Shown: one piece after another, positions 9,100-17,874 of the stretch
Numbering within the stretch: position 1 is the first letter of the stretch
How the letters are laid out: each line of letters starts with the position of its first letter
Source: an uncultured Pseudomonadota bacterium
Lineage (GTDB): Bacteria; Pseudomonadota; Gammaproteobacteria; Steroidobacterales; Steroidobacteraceae
Assembly: GCA_903927005.1 (NCBI GenBank)
Contig: CAIYLH010000036.1
Span: forward strand, 1-64,000
Direction: 5' to 3'
DNA length: 64,000 bases
Notes under the pieces: model-generated
Told to the model about the DNA's origin: nothing
Databases searched by the model: none
Seen by the model: only the letters and a program-made list of their open reading frames with translations
Program-made: the position numbers and the translations under genes

Positions 9100-9623
9100 G
9101 CGCCGTCACCCCGGCGGAGGTTGTGGGCTCCCGCTTCGGCAGGCTCCACTGGCTGTGGCTTAGCGTGGTCGTCATCGCGGCCGACCAGGTGAGCAAGGCG
9201 CTGATCGTCGCGACGCTGCAGCTGTTCGAGCGGCGCGAGTGGCTGCCGGTGCTGGAGATAACGCGCCTGCATAATCGTGGCGCCGCGTTTAGTTTCCTCA
9301 ACGACGCCTCCGGCTGGCAGCACTACCTCTTCCTCGGTCTCGCCCTTGTGGTTACGACCGGCATCACGGTGTGGCTCGCGCGGCTCAAGGGGGCGGTGTC
9401 GGTGCTGCTGCCAGCGGGGCTGTCGCTGATCGCAGGGGGTGCCCTGGGTAACGCGATTGATCGCGTGGCGCGTGGCTACGTGGTCGACTTCATTCACGTG
9501 CACTGGTGGCAGGCGTGGTATTTCCCGGCCTTCAACGTTGCCGATGCGGCGATCACGATCGGCGCGGCGCTGCTTGTGCTGGACTCGCTGCTTGAGTCCG
9601 GGCGCGTGCCTCAGCGGGGCTAG
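9096..9623 (+). CDS. lspA: Lipoprotein signal peptidase (signal peptidase II)
   Basis: LspA cleaves signal peptides of prolipoproteins in the inner membrane. The 175-residue protein has four predicted membrane spans. The ADQVSK motif, [18 protein letters not shown] and FNVADAAI contain the two catalytic aspartates (in NAID and VAD). The ATG overlaps the ileS stop as ATGA, giving translational coupling. The ileS-lspA-ispH order is conserved in gammaproteobacteria. Confidence 0.97.
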   Translation: MSAVTPAEVVGSRFGRLHWLWLSVVVIAADQVSKALIVATLQLFERREWLPVLEITRLHNRGAAFSFLNDASGWQHYLFLGLALVVTTGITVWLARLKGAVSVLLPAGLSLIAGGALGNAIDRVARGYVVDFIHVHWWQAWYFPAFNVADAAITIGAALLVLDSLLESGRVPQRG

Positions 9624-10576
9624 TGGTGAAGATCCACCTCGCCAATCCGCGTGGGTTCTGTGCCGGGGTCGACCGCGCGATCGACATTGTCGAGCGCGCG
9701 ATCTCCCTGTTTGGTGCGCCCATCCACGTTCGCCACGAGGTGGTGCATAACCGCTACGTCGTGGAGCGGTTGCGGGCGCTAGGAGCGGTGTTCGTCGAGG
9801 AGCTCGACGAGGTGCCGGACGGCGCGACGGTGATTTTCAGTGCCCACGGCGTCTCGCTCGCGGTGCAAGCGGAAGCTGCCCGGCGCGGCCTGAACGTGTT
9901 CGACGCCACCTGCCCGTTGGTCACCAAGGTGCACATGGAAGTCACCCGCTACGCCCGTGAGGGCTACGAGGTGATCCTGATCGGCCACGAGGGCCATCCG
10001 GAGGTTGAGGGCACGTTGGGGCAGTTCGATGCTTCCGGCGGCGGGCGTATCCACCTGATCGAGCACGAGCGCGACGTGGCCGGACTCGAGGTGCGTGACC
10101 CGTCCCGCCTGGGCTTTGTGACGCAGACGACGCTGTCGGTCGATGACACGACCCGGATCGTAGAGTGCCTGCAGGCACGTTTCCCGGCGCTGGCCTCGCC
10201 GCGCAAGGAAGACATCTGTTACGCGACCCAGAACCGCCAGGACGCGGTCAAGACGCTGGTGGCCTCGTGCGAGGTGCTGATCGTGGTCGGCTCGAGCACG
10301 AGTTCCAACTCCAATCGGCTGCGCGAGATTGCCGAGAAGCAGGGCGGTCGTGGCTATCTGGTAGATGGTGCCGCTGATCTGCGCCGCGAATGGCTGGAAG
10401 GGGTCGCCAACGTCGGCGTCACGGCCGGTGCCTCAGCCCCCGAGGTGCTGGTGCGCGAGGTCGTGGAGCGACTGCAGTCGTGGGGCGGTGAGGCGGCTGT
10501 TGAGGTGCCCGGCCGCGCAGAACACGTCGTCTTCGCGTTGCCGCGACCGCTGAGGGGAGTTGCTCGTCAGGGCTGA
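9623..10576 (+). CDS. ispH: 4-hydroxy-3-methylbut-2-enyl diphosphate reductase
   Basis: IspH is the last enzyme of the MEP isoprenoid pathway and makes IPP and DMAPP using a [4Fe-4S] cluster. The protein, about 317 residues, holds the three cluster cysteines in [12 protein letters not shown] (near residue 13), [12 protein letters not shown] (near 95) and [11 protein letters not shown] (near 195). The active-site regions HEVVHN and SAHGVS are also present. Two adjacent GTG codons (9623 and 9626) are possible starts; the first overlaps the lspA stop by one base. It supplies precursors to IspB encoded earlier in the window. Confidence 0.96.
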   Translation: MVKIHLANPRGFCAGVDRAIDIVERAISLFGAPIHVRHEVVHNRYVVERLRALGAVFVEELDEVPDGATVIFSAHGVSLAVQAEAARRGLNVFDATCPLVTKVHMEVTRYAREGYEVILIGHEGHPEVEGTLGQFDASGGGRIHLIEHERDVAGLEVRDPSRLGFVTQTTLSVDDTTRIVECLQARFPALASPRKEDICYATQNRQDAVKTLVASCEVLIVVGSSTSSNSNRLREIAEKQGGRGYLVDGAADLRREWLEGVANVGVTAGASAPEVLVREVVERLQSWGGEAAVEVPGRAEHVVFALPRPLRGVARQG

Positions 10577-10599
10577 GACGCAGTTCTCTGAGGGATTCA

Positions 10600-10629
10600 T
10601 TGCCGCTCGAGGGCAAGTTTCCGTATACT
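10600..10629 (+). promoter_or_regulatory. Predicted promoter of tRNA-Thr
   Basis: TTGCCG (10600-10605) and TATACT (10624-10629) are 18 bases apart. The tRNA begins 15 bases after the -10 box. This fits a dedicated tRNA promoter just after ispH. Confidence 0.65.
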
Positions 10630-10644
10630 TCGCAGCCCTTTGAT

Positions 10645-10720
10645 GCCGGTGTAGCTCAGCTGGTAGAGCAGTCGCTTCGTAAGCGAGAGGTCGGGGGTTC
10701 GATTCCCTCCACCGGCACCA
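10645..10720 (+). tRNA. tRNA-Thr (anticodon CGT)
   Basis: A complete 76-nt cloverleaf: the acceptor stem is GCCGGTG/CACCGGC, the D arm is GCTCAGCTGGTAGAGC, the anticodon loop TTCGTAA reads CGT, and the T arm contains GGTTCGATTCC. CCA is encoded at the 3' end. It resembles E. coli thrW, including the unpaired base at the top of the anticodon stem. It borders an accessory gene block, a common integration position, but no integrase or repeated tRNA end was found. Confidence 0.96.
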
Positions 10721-10953
10721 TCAAAGTCAGGCAGTTGTGCGCGTCTCTGGCGCGCCAGCAGCTGACGCTTCCAGCGGCTCGCTAACGCCCCGCCAGGAGC
10801 CCGTCCACCGACCTTATGCCTGCTGTTGCCAGGGCTTGGGTGCGCCTCTGGCGCTCTGCATCAGCCAGCTGTCTGGCGCCTGCTCCGCACGGGTCTGGGT
10901 TCGGGCAGACGGCGGGATGGCGCTGCGGCGTTAGCTGCCGCGCCGGTCGGCTG
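10721..10953. other. Intergenic stretch with imperfect long inverted repeat
   Basis: No gene was found in these 233 bases. They contain many short repeats of CTGGCGC type, including the perfect palindrome CTGGCGCGCCAG near 10748-10759. The outer ends form an inverted repeat: GCTAACGCC (10781-10789) and GGCGTTAGC (10927-10935) enclose about 137 bases. The arrangement, directly after the stop of the minus-strand VanZ-like gene, faintly recalls an integron attC site, but the core consensus is not well met. Confidence 0.4.
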
Positions 10954-11994
10954 TCAGCGCAACGCGATCCGGTGTAGCCAGAAGCTGCCCGGACCTTCAG
11001 GGCCGGCTCGATACAGCGAGACGCCAGCGACGTGACCGAGGTCCAGTAAGCGCCCACGCGGTCCGCGCTCGACGTCGGCAAGCGCGATTTCGAATGTCCT
11101 GCGTTGGCCCGCCGCCAGACGCAGTTCACCGTTGTAGCGATCTGTCGCCGTCCAGTCGTGCTGCCGGTCGTGTATGCGCAGACGCAGCGTAAGGTCTGTG
11201 CGGCCGTTGTTGCCGACCTCGACCGCAAGTATCCGATAGCCGCGCCAGTCAGCGCTTGGCTCGTCCAGCGTCACGCCGGCGTAGGGGCGGGACTGCAGAG
11301 GGACGCGCAGACCTGTCTCCTGCGCGGCGCGCGCGATAGCGCCTGGCACTCGGCTGAGCTCCGGCGCCGACGAGGTGAGTCCGACGAACAGCAGGTCGAG
11401 GCGTGAGGCCGGGGCAAACAGGATCGGGAAGCGCCACTCCCGTTGGGCGTAACCGGCCGCCGTCCAGGCCAGTGGCGTCAGGATCAGCGCCGTCATCCCG
11501 AGGGCGATGACCCAGCTTGCGCTACGGCGCAGCACTGGCCGCACACCTGCACGGCAGCGGTTGTCGAACACTGCTGCGTAGGCGAGCGCGCAGGTGGTGC
11601 CGCGCGCGTCGAGCAGCATGTCCCTGAGCGACGGGTCGCGATGCGTGAATAACTGGCCCAGTTCGGTGAGCGCGCCGATGCCGGTGGCGACCAGTAACGC
11701 CAGCAGATACTGCAGCCACAGCGGCCGTGCCGCCGTCATGCGTTGCTGCTCCAGCGCCAGCACGCCGATCGCGATTAGTCCGAATACGGTCGGGTGGGCG
11801 AGCTTTTGCAGGGCGTGCAGGATCAACGGTCGACCGGGCAGCTCGCCGAGCAGCACCAGGCCTGCCAGCGCTACCATCACCGCGATCAGCAGCTGCGGTT
11901 GCACCGCGCGCAGGTGCATCACGTCCAGCGCCGAGGTCGGCGCCCGCTCTGGCGCCGTGTCGCTCGGTAAGTCGCTGCGAGACGGATCAGGCAT
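10954..11994 (-). CDS. VanZ-like membrane protein with C-terminal beta domain
   Basis: The 346-residue protein begins with a short hydrophilic segment. About four hydrophobic spans follow (roughly residues 32-175), containing VanZ-type features: KLAHPTVFGL, then TELGQLF and a DMLLDARG motif. From about residue 215 there is a soluble beta-rich domain reminiscent of jelly-roll carbohydrate-binding folds, ending in SFWLHRIAL. VanZ proteins are linked to glycopeptide resistance in some bacteria, but most have unknown roles. The ATG overlaps the end of the acyl-AMP ligase gene by 8 bases, so they are coupled. The role in the cluster is unknown; it could anchor or export the product. Confidence 0.8.
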   Translation of the reverse strand: MPDPSRSDLPSDTAPERAPTSALDVMHLRAVQPQLLIAVMVALAGLVLLGELPGRPLILHALQKLAHPTVFGLIAIGVLALEQQRMTAARPLWLQYLLALLVATGIGALTELGQLFTHRDPSLRDMLLDARGTTCALAYAAVFDNRCRAGVRPVLRRSASWVIALGMTALILTPLAWTAAGYAQREWRFPILFAPASRLDLLFVGLTSSAPELSRVPGAIARAAQETGLRVPLQSRPYAGVTLDEPSADWRGYRILAVEVGNNGRTDLTLRLRIHDRQHDWTATDRYNGELRLAAGQRRTFEIALADVERGPRGRLLDLGHVAGVSLYRAGPEGPGSFWLHRIALR

Positions 11995-13948
11995 GCGCGG
12001 TACCGAGTTTGGCGTCGATGTGACGCGCGAGTTCCGCTACCGTCGGAAAGTCGAACAGCTCCGTCAGGTCGATCACGCCTGGGTACTCCTTGTCGATCTC
12101 CTCGTGGATCTGGATCAGCGTCAGCGAGCTGGCGCCGATCTCAAAGAGGTTGTCATCGACGGCGACCTGCTTGCCCGGCAGGGCCGCATCGCATATTGCC
12201 TGGATGCGGGTCTCGACGCCCACATCTGCGTTACGGTGAGCGTGCGGCGCGGCGCGCAACTGCGCCAGTTCCGCCATCTCCGCGGCGAACTCGCCGGCAA
12301 CGAACGCGTTTTCCAGCGCAACGCGCTGGATCTTGCCGCTGGTCGTCTTGGGAATACGCCTGACCGGCACGACGTGCGCGACCTCCAGTCCCGCGTGCTC
12401 GTTGACCAGGCGGGTTACCTCGGCCGCGATCGGCAGAAACTCTGCGGCCGAGCCGCGGTGCAGGATGAACAAGGTCAGCTCGTCGGACTCGGCGCCAGTC
12501 GGGCGGCAGCCGGCCGCGGCGACCTTGCCCAGTTCCAGACCCGCGGCGTGCTGCGCGATGGCCTCGAGATCGTGTGGGAAGTAGTTCTGACCGTTGACGA
12601 AGATGATCTCCTTCGCCCGTCCGGTGACGTACAGCTCGCCCTCGACGACGACACCGAGATCGCCCGTGTCGAGCCAGCCGTCGGCGGTTATCGTGCGCGC
12701 ATTGATCTCCGGCGCTTGGTAGTAGCCGTGAGTGACGTTGCCGCCGCGGATCAGCAGGTGTCCGACCGACCCGTCCGGGAGCGCTGCATGCGCCTCATCG
12801 GCGATGCGCACTTCGGTGCCGGGAATCGGCCGGCCGACACTCATCAGCGACAGTGCATCCTGCGCGCCGGCCGCGACGATCCCGGCCGGCGCACCGATCG
12901 AAAGTCGGTGGCGATCGAAGTGGCGCGCAGCGTAGGCGCTACCCGGTGGCGGGAACGTGACCGCGAGGGTGGCTTCGGCCAGGCCGTACACCGGGAACAT
13001 GGCGCTGCGCTTGAGTCCGTACGGCGCCATGCGGTCCATGAACTCGTCGCACAGTTCGACCGAGATGGGTTCGGCACCGTTGAAGATCAGTCGCGTCGCG
13101 CTGAGGTCGATGCCCTCGAGACTGCGATCGCCGAGCACCTTGAGGAAGTGCCGGTAGCCGAAGTTCGGTGAGCTGAGGATCGTCGCGCGCTTGTCGCTGG
13201 CGAACTTTGGCCACAGCAGGGGTCGGCGGATGAACAGTTCCGTCGGCATCAGGTAGTTCTCGATCTGATTCGAGAACATGAAGATGTGTTTGCCGATCAG
13301 GCCCATGTCGTGGGTCAGCGGCATCCAGCTCAGGCCCACATCCTGGTTGTTGAAGCCCGCGGCCTTGGTCGCGCCGCGCAGGTTGGCGACGACGTTGCCG
13401 TGCGTGAGCACGACGCCCTTCGGGTCGCTGGTGGAACCGGAGGAGAACTGGATGAAGGCCAGATCGCCCGGCGCCGGGCGCACGGTGTCGCCGGGCCGGC
13501 TCAGGTCGGTCAGCTCGTCCGCCAGGATCGCGCGGCGCTTGAGGCGTTCGTAGACGGCGGTCTCGCCGACGCTGGCGGCAAACGCGCCGATGCGCTCAAG
13601 GTTCTTGCGGTCGGTGTACAGCAGCGGGTCACCGAGCAGCGTTGCGATGCGCAGCAGCTTGTGGCGGTGTTCGTCGGAGATGCCGACCGCGAGCGGGACG
13701 GGGGCGATGCCGCCGCTGAGCGCTGCCCAGAAGCCTTCGATGAACTGCTGGTTGTGGCTCAGGAAGACGATCATCTTGTCGCCTGAGCGGGCGCCGACCT
13801 GCTGCAGGTGCCAGAGGATACCGCGGGCACGGTCGTACAAAGACCCGAACGGCACGACCCGTTCGTCATGTTCACCCTCGAGGTAGTGGATCGACCGGTC
13901 CGCGTCCCGGTTCGCCTCGAGGATGTCGATCAGAGTGTCATGTGGCAT
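11987..13948 (-). CDS. Acyl-AMP ligase fused to an acyl carrier domain
   Basis: The 653-residue protein activates a carboxylic acid as acyl-AMP and probably loads it on its own carrier domain. Residues 1 to about 545 form an ANL adenylation domain: FSSGSTSDPKGV (P-loop), MPLTHDMGLIG (a hallmark of fatty acyl-AMP ligases), GLAEA, DTGDLG, GRAKEIIFVNGQN and the C-terminal KTTSGKIQR lysine. Residues about 570-650 are an ACP/PCP domain in which Ser608 of the GASSL motif is the phosphopantetheine site. It lies 48 bases downstream of the P450 gene on the same strand, with a PPTase gene divergent nearby, so all parts needed for a carrier-bound substrate are present. The acid used is unknown. Confidence 0.88.
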   Translation of the reverse strand: MPHDTLIDILEANRDADRSIHYLEGEHDERVVPFGSLYDRARGILWHLQQVGARSGDKMIVFLSHNQQFIEGFWAALSGGIAPVPLAVGISDEHRHKLLRIATLLGDPLLYTDRKNLERIGAFAASVGETAVYERLKRRAILADELTDLSRPGDTVRPAPGDLAFIQFSSGSTSDPKGVVLTHGNVVANLRGATKAAGFNNQDVGLSWMPLTHDMGLIGKHIFMFSNQIENYLMPTELFIRRPLLWPKFASDKRATILSSPNFGYRHFLKVLGDRSLEGIDLSATRLIFNGAEPISVELCDEFMDRMAPYGLKRSAMFPVYGLAEATLAVTFPPPGSAYAARHFDRHRLSIGAPAGIVAAGAQDALSLMSVGRPIPGTEVRIADEAHAALPDGSVGHLLIRGGNVTHGYYQAPEINARTITADGWLDTGDLGVVVEGELYVTGRAKEIIFVNGQNYFPHDLEAIAQHAAGLELGKVAAAGCRPTGAESDELTLFILHRGSAAEFLPIAAEVTRLVNEHAGLEVAHVVPVRRIPKTTSGKIQRVALENAFVAGEFAAEMAELAQLRAAPHAHRNADVGVETRIQAICDAALPGKQVAVDDNLFEIGASSLTLIQIHEEIDKEYPGVIDLTELFDFPTVAELARHIDAKLGTAHA

Positions 13949-13996
13949 GTCGTCTGGGTCCTTGGTGCCTGCCAGTGAGGGCGGGCTACGCGTGGG

Positions 13997-15322
13997 TCAG
14001 TGGCGCGGAATCAGCCGCATGTGCAGGCTGCCGCGCGTGCGCAGGTTGATCGCCGCTTCGATCTCGAGCGGTCCCTCGAAGAGGTACTCCATGCGCCAGC
14101 GGCGGGCCATGCGAGCCAGATGCACGGTCATTTCGTACATCGAGAAGTTTTCGCCGACGCAGTGACGGGGGCCGGCGGCGAACGGGATGTACGTCCATGG
14201 GTCGCGCTCTGCCGCGGCTGCACCCAGGAAGCGGTCGGGGTCGAAGCGTTCCGGATCCTGCCAGTAGCGCGGATGCCGCTGGATCAGGTACGGACTGAAC
14301 ATCACGTCGGTGCCTGCCGGGACCTCGAACCCCGACAGTACGTCCGCTTCGAGCGTGCGCCGTGTCAGTACCCAGCCCGGCGGGTAGAGGCGCAGCGCCT
14401 CCTTGATGACCGCCTGGGTATAGGTGAGTGCCTCGGCGTCGGCGAAGCTCAGCACGCCGTCGGCGGGAATCGACGCGACCTCCGCGGCAAGGCGCGCATC
14501 GGCCGAGGCGTTGTGCGCGAGCAGGTACCAGGTCCAGTTGAGCGCGCTTGCCGTCGTCTCGTGCCCGGCGACGATCAGGGTCATCACCTCGTCGATCAGC
14601 ACGCGCTCCGGCATCGGCTCGCCGCTGCCCTTGTCGCGCGCGCCGATCAGCATATCGAGGAAGTCGAACTGCTCCGTGCCGCGCTGGCGTCGGATCTCAA
14701 TCAGTTCGGCGACCTGGCGGGTCAGTTGCCGGAAGCGGTAGGCGAATTGCAGGTCACGTGCCGACTCCTCAGCCACCATTGCGAACGGGCTGGCGCCTAG
14801 GCGCTCGTTGAACCACTCAAGGTCGGTACCGAAGATCGCTCGCAGGATGACGCTTAGCGTCAGTTCGCTCATCTGTGCGGTCACGTCGAGGGAGGTCCCG
14901 CTCGCTGCATGGGTTTCCCACACAGGTATCTGGGCGGCGATGCAGCCCTCGATCATCGCGCCGAACTGCTCGGTGGCGCGGCGGTGGAAGCAGGGCTGGA
15001 TCATGCGCCGTTGCCGCCGCCACAGATCGCCCTCGCTGGTCATGATGCCGTTACCGAGCAGGATCTTGATGCGGTCGAGGCCGATGCCCTTGGTGTAGTT
15101 GCGGTGATTGGTCACCAGCACGCGTTTGATGTCGGCCGGATTGTTCGTGATCCAGGTGTCGGCGCCGCGGCCTGGTGCATGGATGCGGAACAGGTCGTCG
15201 CCGGCGGCCGCTGCGGCCACGAGCCGGTCCAGCGAGTCCGCCGTGTCACCGACGTCGAACCGGTCCTGCGCCAGCGGCGGGAGCGCACGGCTCGCGCTAT
15301 GCTGATCGTTGATTCGGGACAT
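13997..15322 (-). CDS. Cytochrome P450
   Basis: The 441-residue heme monooxygenase contains the I-helix oxygen-activation motif AGHETTA at 252-258, the ExxR pair at 308-311, and the heme-ligand loop FAAGPRHCVGENF with Cys388. There is no N-terminal membrane anchor, so it is a soluble bacterial type. Neither a ferredoxin nor a reductase is encoded nearby. It is the first gene of the P450/acyl-AMP ligase/VanZ operon. The likely substrate is the acyl group held on the carrier domain of the next gene, by analogy with P450s that act on carrier-bound acyl chains; this is inference. Its start codon region overlaps that of the divergent PPTase gene, so any promoter lies inside coding DNA. Confidence 0.92.
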   Translation of the reverse strand: MSRINDQHSASRALPPLAQDRFDVGDTADSLDRLVAAAAAGDDLFRIHAPGRGADTWITNNPADIKRVLVTNHRNYTKGIGLDRIKILLGNGIMTSEGDLWRRQRRMIQPCFHRRATEQFGAMIEGCIAAQIPVWETHAASGTSLDVTAQMSELTLSVILRAIFGTDLEWFNERLGASPFAMVAEESARDLQFAYRFRQLTRQVAELIEIRRQRGTEQFDFLDMLIGARDKGSGEPMPERVLIDEVMTLIVAGHETTASALNWTWYLLAHNASADARLAAEVASIPADGVLSFADAEALTYTQAVIKEALRLYPPGWVLTRRTLEADVLSGFEVPAGTDVMFSPYLIQRHPRYWQDPERFDPDRFLGAAAAERDPWTYIPFAAGPRHCVGENFSMYEMTVHLARMARRWRMEYLFEGPLEIEAAINLRTRGSLHMRLIPRH

Positions 15323-16004
15323 GCGGGCGCGTCAGTTGCTGAAGACTTCGGAACAATTCCTGAGTTTACATTACGTTGCGGTACCGGCGCAGCCCTGGAA
15401 AGCGCTTGAGCAAGCGTGGGGCTCCCGCCTGCCGCCGGGGCGGCTGGATGTTCTGCTGCGGCGGCGCGAGCCGGCTGACCGGAACGCCTCGCTATTGGGC
15501 ATTGCCTTGCTCGAGGCGGCCTGTCGCGAGCGGGGGCTGGCGTTCGATCCGGCGACCCTGCTCTACCCCCCGCGGGGCAAGCCGACCCTGCCGCTGGGCC
15601 CGGATTTCAGCATCGCCCATGCCGGCGGGCTGGCGGCGTGCCTGTGCTGGCCCCTCGGCGCCGTAGGCGTCGACCTGGAGCCAGCCGGTGCGGTGGGCGC
15701 CGGGTCGCTGCGCTTGGCGCTGGGCGCGGCGGAGCGGGCGAGGGTCGCCGCTGGCGAATTCGACCCGACCGCCGCCTGGGTGATGACGGAGGCGGTGCTC
15801 AAGGCCGTGGGTCTGGGGATCGACGCGGCGAGCCGGGTTCGCCTTGGCCGGAGCCTGGCCGCCGCCACGATTGACGGGCGGACGCTCCACCTGCGGCCGG
15901 CAGCGCTGGGTCCTGCGTATGTGGCCTGGGTTGCGCACGAGCAGGCCGCCGCAGGCCTCAGGCCGGTCGCGCACGAGCCGGCAGAGTTCGCGCCGTTGCC
16001 GTGA
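15321..16004 (+). CDS. 4'-phosphopantetheinyl transferase, Sfp type
   Basis: This enzyme transfers phosphopantetheine from CoA to a carrier-protein serine. The product, about 227 residues, has FSIAHAGG near residue 95, the magnesium-binding GVDLEP near 117, and WVMTEAVLKAVGLGI near 154, where the family normally has WxxKEA. The lysine before the glutamate is threonine here. The ATG at 15321 overlaps the divergent P450 start; an in-frame TTG at 15309 is the alternative. The natural partner is the carrier domain of the acyl-AMP ligase two genes away. A more general role as the cell's accessory PPTase is possible. Confidence 0.85.
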   Translation: MRARQLLKTSEQFLSLHYVAVPAQPWKALEQAWGSRLPPGRLDVLLRRREPADRNASLLGIALLEAACRERGLAFDPATLLYPPRGKPTLPLGPDFSIAHAGGLAACLCWPLGAVGVDLEPAGAVGAGSLRLALGAAERARVAAGEFDPTAAWVMTEAVLKAVGLGIDAASRVRLGRSLAAATIDGRTLHLRPAALGPAYVAWVAHEQAAAGLRPVAHEPAEFAPLP

Positions 16005-16045
16005 CCGGCACTAATCGTCAGAATCCGGCGCTGCCGAGGACCCCC

Positions 16046-16789
16046 ATGCCCGAGACGCCCGACAGTACCGGCGCAAGCGCCCCCGCCGATGAGGCCCAGA
16101 CCTATCGCGGTCGCGAGCTGACCCGCTCGCGGCGGCTGCTGTATTGGCTCGGCACCCCGATTGCGATGCTGCTGGTGCGGTTCTGGTGGCTGACCTGCCG
16201 CGTGGTGCGCATAGAGGGCGAAGAGCACATCGTCGCCGGCCTGCAGGGTGGGCCGTTCATCCCGGTCTATTGGCATCAGCACCAGCTGTTCTGTACCCGT
16301 TTCCTGCTGCACCAGCGCAGGCACGGTCTGTCGCCGGGATTTCTGATCAGTCCGTCGGTGGACGGCGAGATCCCGGCGATGATCGCCAAGCGCGAGAAAA
16401 CCTACGTGATCCGTGGTTCTTCGAGCCATACCGGCGCTCGGGCGCTGCGCGATTACTATCAGGCCCTGCGGGCTGGCGTGTCGCCGGCAATCACGGTTGA
16501 TGGCCCTTACGGCCCCGCTTTCGAGTGCAAGCAGGGCGCCGTGCTGTTGGCGCAGCTGTCGGGCCGACCGATAGTGGCGATGACCTTCCACGCCAACCGT
16601 GCCTGGCTTTTCCGGGCGTGGGATCGGTTCGTGCTGCCGTGGCCGTTCGCGCGGATCACGATCGTGGTTGGCGAGCCGCGCTACGTGCCCAAGCGGGTGG
16701 ATGCGGCCGAGGTACTGCGGCTGCAGCAGGAAGTCACCGACGAACTGCGCACGCTCTACCGCCGCGCGCGAGCACTCGACGGGGCGTGA
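16046..16789 (+). CDS. DUF374 lysophospholipid acyltransferase-like protein
   Basis: The protein, about 247 residues, belongs to the DUF374/LPLAT-like group distantly related to lipid A acyltransferases. It has one hydrophobic segment near residues 30-50, the VYWHQHQLF block, SVDGEIPAMI, GSSSHTGARALRDYY and VDGPYGPAFECKQGAV, all typical of the group. The ATG at 16046 has GAGGA at 16036-16040 as ribosome site. A GTG at 16001 overlapping the PPTase stop as GTGA is an alternative start that would add 15 residues. It is directly downstream of the PPTase gene and may finish the acyl pathway by transferring an acyl group to a lipid; this is speculative. Its 3' end overlaps the convergent zinc exporter by 34 bases. 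Confidence 0.82.
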   Translation: MPETPDSTGASAPADEAQTYRGRELTRSRRLLYWLGTPIAMLLVRFWWLTCRVVRIEGEEHIVAGLQGGPFIPVYWHQHQLFCTRFLLHQRRHGLSPGFLISPSVDGEIPAMIAKREKTYVIRGSSSHTGARALRDYYQALRAGVSPAITVDGPYGPAFECKQGAVLLAQLSGRPIVAMTFHANRAWLFRAWDRFVLPWPFARITIVVGEPRYVPKRVDAAEVLRLQQEVTDELRTLYRRARALDGA

Positions 16790-17781
16790 GGCAGCATCGC
16801 GGCGTCGCCGCAGTGCTGGTCGCCGTCCGCACAGTCGTCCGGCTCCACCTGAATCGTCGAATGGGTAATTCGGAACTCCGCGACGAGCACGTGCTTGAGC
16901 GCAGCAAGTGCGGCGGCAGGATCTGCCCCGGGGGCGAGCTTGGCGTGCATCGTCAGCAGCGTCTCGCGCGGTGTCAGCGACCAGGCATGCACGTGGTGCA
17001 CGTCGAGCACCGCAGGCACCGCGGTGACCAGTCGTTGCACCAGGCCTGCGGCGTCGAAGCCCTCCGGCGAGCCTTCCTGCAGCACGTGCGCCGAGTGCGC
17101 CAGTAGTTGCCACGCGCCGCGCGCGATCAGTGCAGTTACCACCAGCGACAACCAGGCGTCGGCGCCGTACCACGGCGCTGCCGCATACCAGCCAGTGACA
17201 ATCACGATCCCTGCGGCCAGTGCCGCGGCGCCCGAGCCGACCAGGTCGCTCAGTACGTGCAGGTACGCGGCGCGAACGTTAAGGTCGTGCTCGTCGCCGT
17301 GCAGTAGCCACGCGACCAGCACGTTTACGCCGAGGCCCGCCAATGCGACGCCCAGCGCGAGTGGGCCATTCACCGGGTGCGGATGCATGAGCCGGTCGCC
17401 CGCCTCGACGAGGATCGCCACTACGATGGCCAGCAGCAGCAGGGAATTCACGAAGGCGGCGAGCACCTGCAGGCGCGTATGGCCGAATGAGCGGGCGCGT
17501 GAGGCGGGCCTGCGCGCCAGGCGATGGGCGAAGAAGGCGAGTGCGAGCGCCAGCGTGTCGACGAACATGTGGCCGGCGTCGGCCATCAGCGCGAGCGAGC
17601 CCGACCAGTAGCCGCCGACCGCCTCGACGATCGTGAACAGCCCGATCAGCCAGAACGCCGTGCCGAGGCTGGCGCCAGCCGCCGAATGGTCGTGCCCGTG
17701 GCCGTGCCCATGGTCATGGTGATGGTCATGGTGGCCCGGACGGCCGGCGGGAGGGTTCAGGGGCGGGGATTCGGTGTGCAT
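16756..17781 (-). CDS. Cation diffusion facilitator, zinc/cobalt/cadmium exporter
   Basis: This 341-residue CDF transporter exports divalent metals from the cytoplasm by proton antiport. The N-terminus (residues 17-33) is a histidine-rich metal-binding tail of HDHHHDHGHGH type, visible in the DNA as a CAT/CAC repeat at 17690-17740. Six membrane spans follow, with the metal site in ADAGHMFVDT (TM2) and HVLSDLVGS (TM5). A cytoplasmic ferredoxin-like domain with HVHAWSL closes the protein. The pattern fits ZitB/CzcD-type zinc exporters. No regulator gene is adjacent. Confidence 0.93.
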   Translation of the reverse strand: MHTESPPLNPPAGRPGHHDHHHDHGHGHGHDHSAAGASLGTAFWLIGLFTIVEAVGGYWSGSLALMADAGHMFVDTLALALAFFAHRLARRPASRARSFGHTRLQVLAAFVNSLLLLAIVVAILVEAGDRLMHPHPVNGPLALGVALAGLGVNVLVAWLLHGDEHDLNVRAAYLHVLSDLVGSGAAALAAGIVIVTGWYAAAPWYGADAWLSLVVTALIARGAWQLLAHSAHVLQEGSPEGFDAAGLVQRLVTAVPAVLDVHHVHAWSLTPRETLLTMHAKLAPGADPAAALAALKHVLVAEFRITHSTIQVEPDDCADGDQHCGDAAMLPHAPSSARARR

Positions 17782-17874
17782 CGGCGCACTCTAGAGGCCT
17801 GGCCGGCAACGGGCAATCCTGGCCAAAAAATCAATGGGGGCAGTAGGTTATATTGCAATCCTCGAAAATCGTGA

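Noticed and set aside
11594-13171. 525-residue plus-strand frame opposite the VanZ-like and acyl-AMP ligase genes
   Set aside because: The minus-strand proteins have clear motifs throughout; the plus frame is an Arg/Asp-rich shadow.
10645-16789. Integrative island ending at tRNA-Thr
   Set aside because: No integrase, no transposase and no second copy of the tRNA 3' end were found near the right border, so an integrated element cannot be claimed.
15563-17173. 536-residue minus-strand frame across the PPTase, acyltransferase and CDF genes
   Set aside because: Arg-rich shadow with no domain; all three real genes have conserved motifs.
17690-17745. CAT/CAC-like tandem repeat
   Set aside because: Not an independent repeat; it encodes the histidine-rich metal-binding tail of the CDF transporter.
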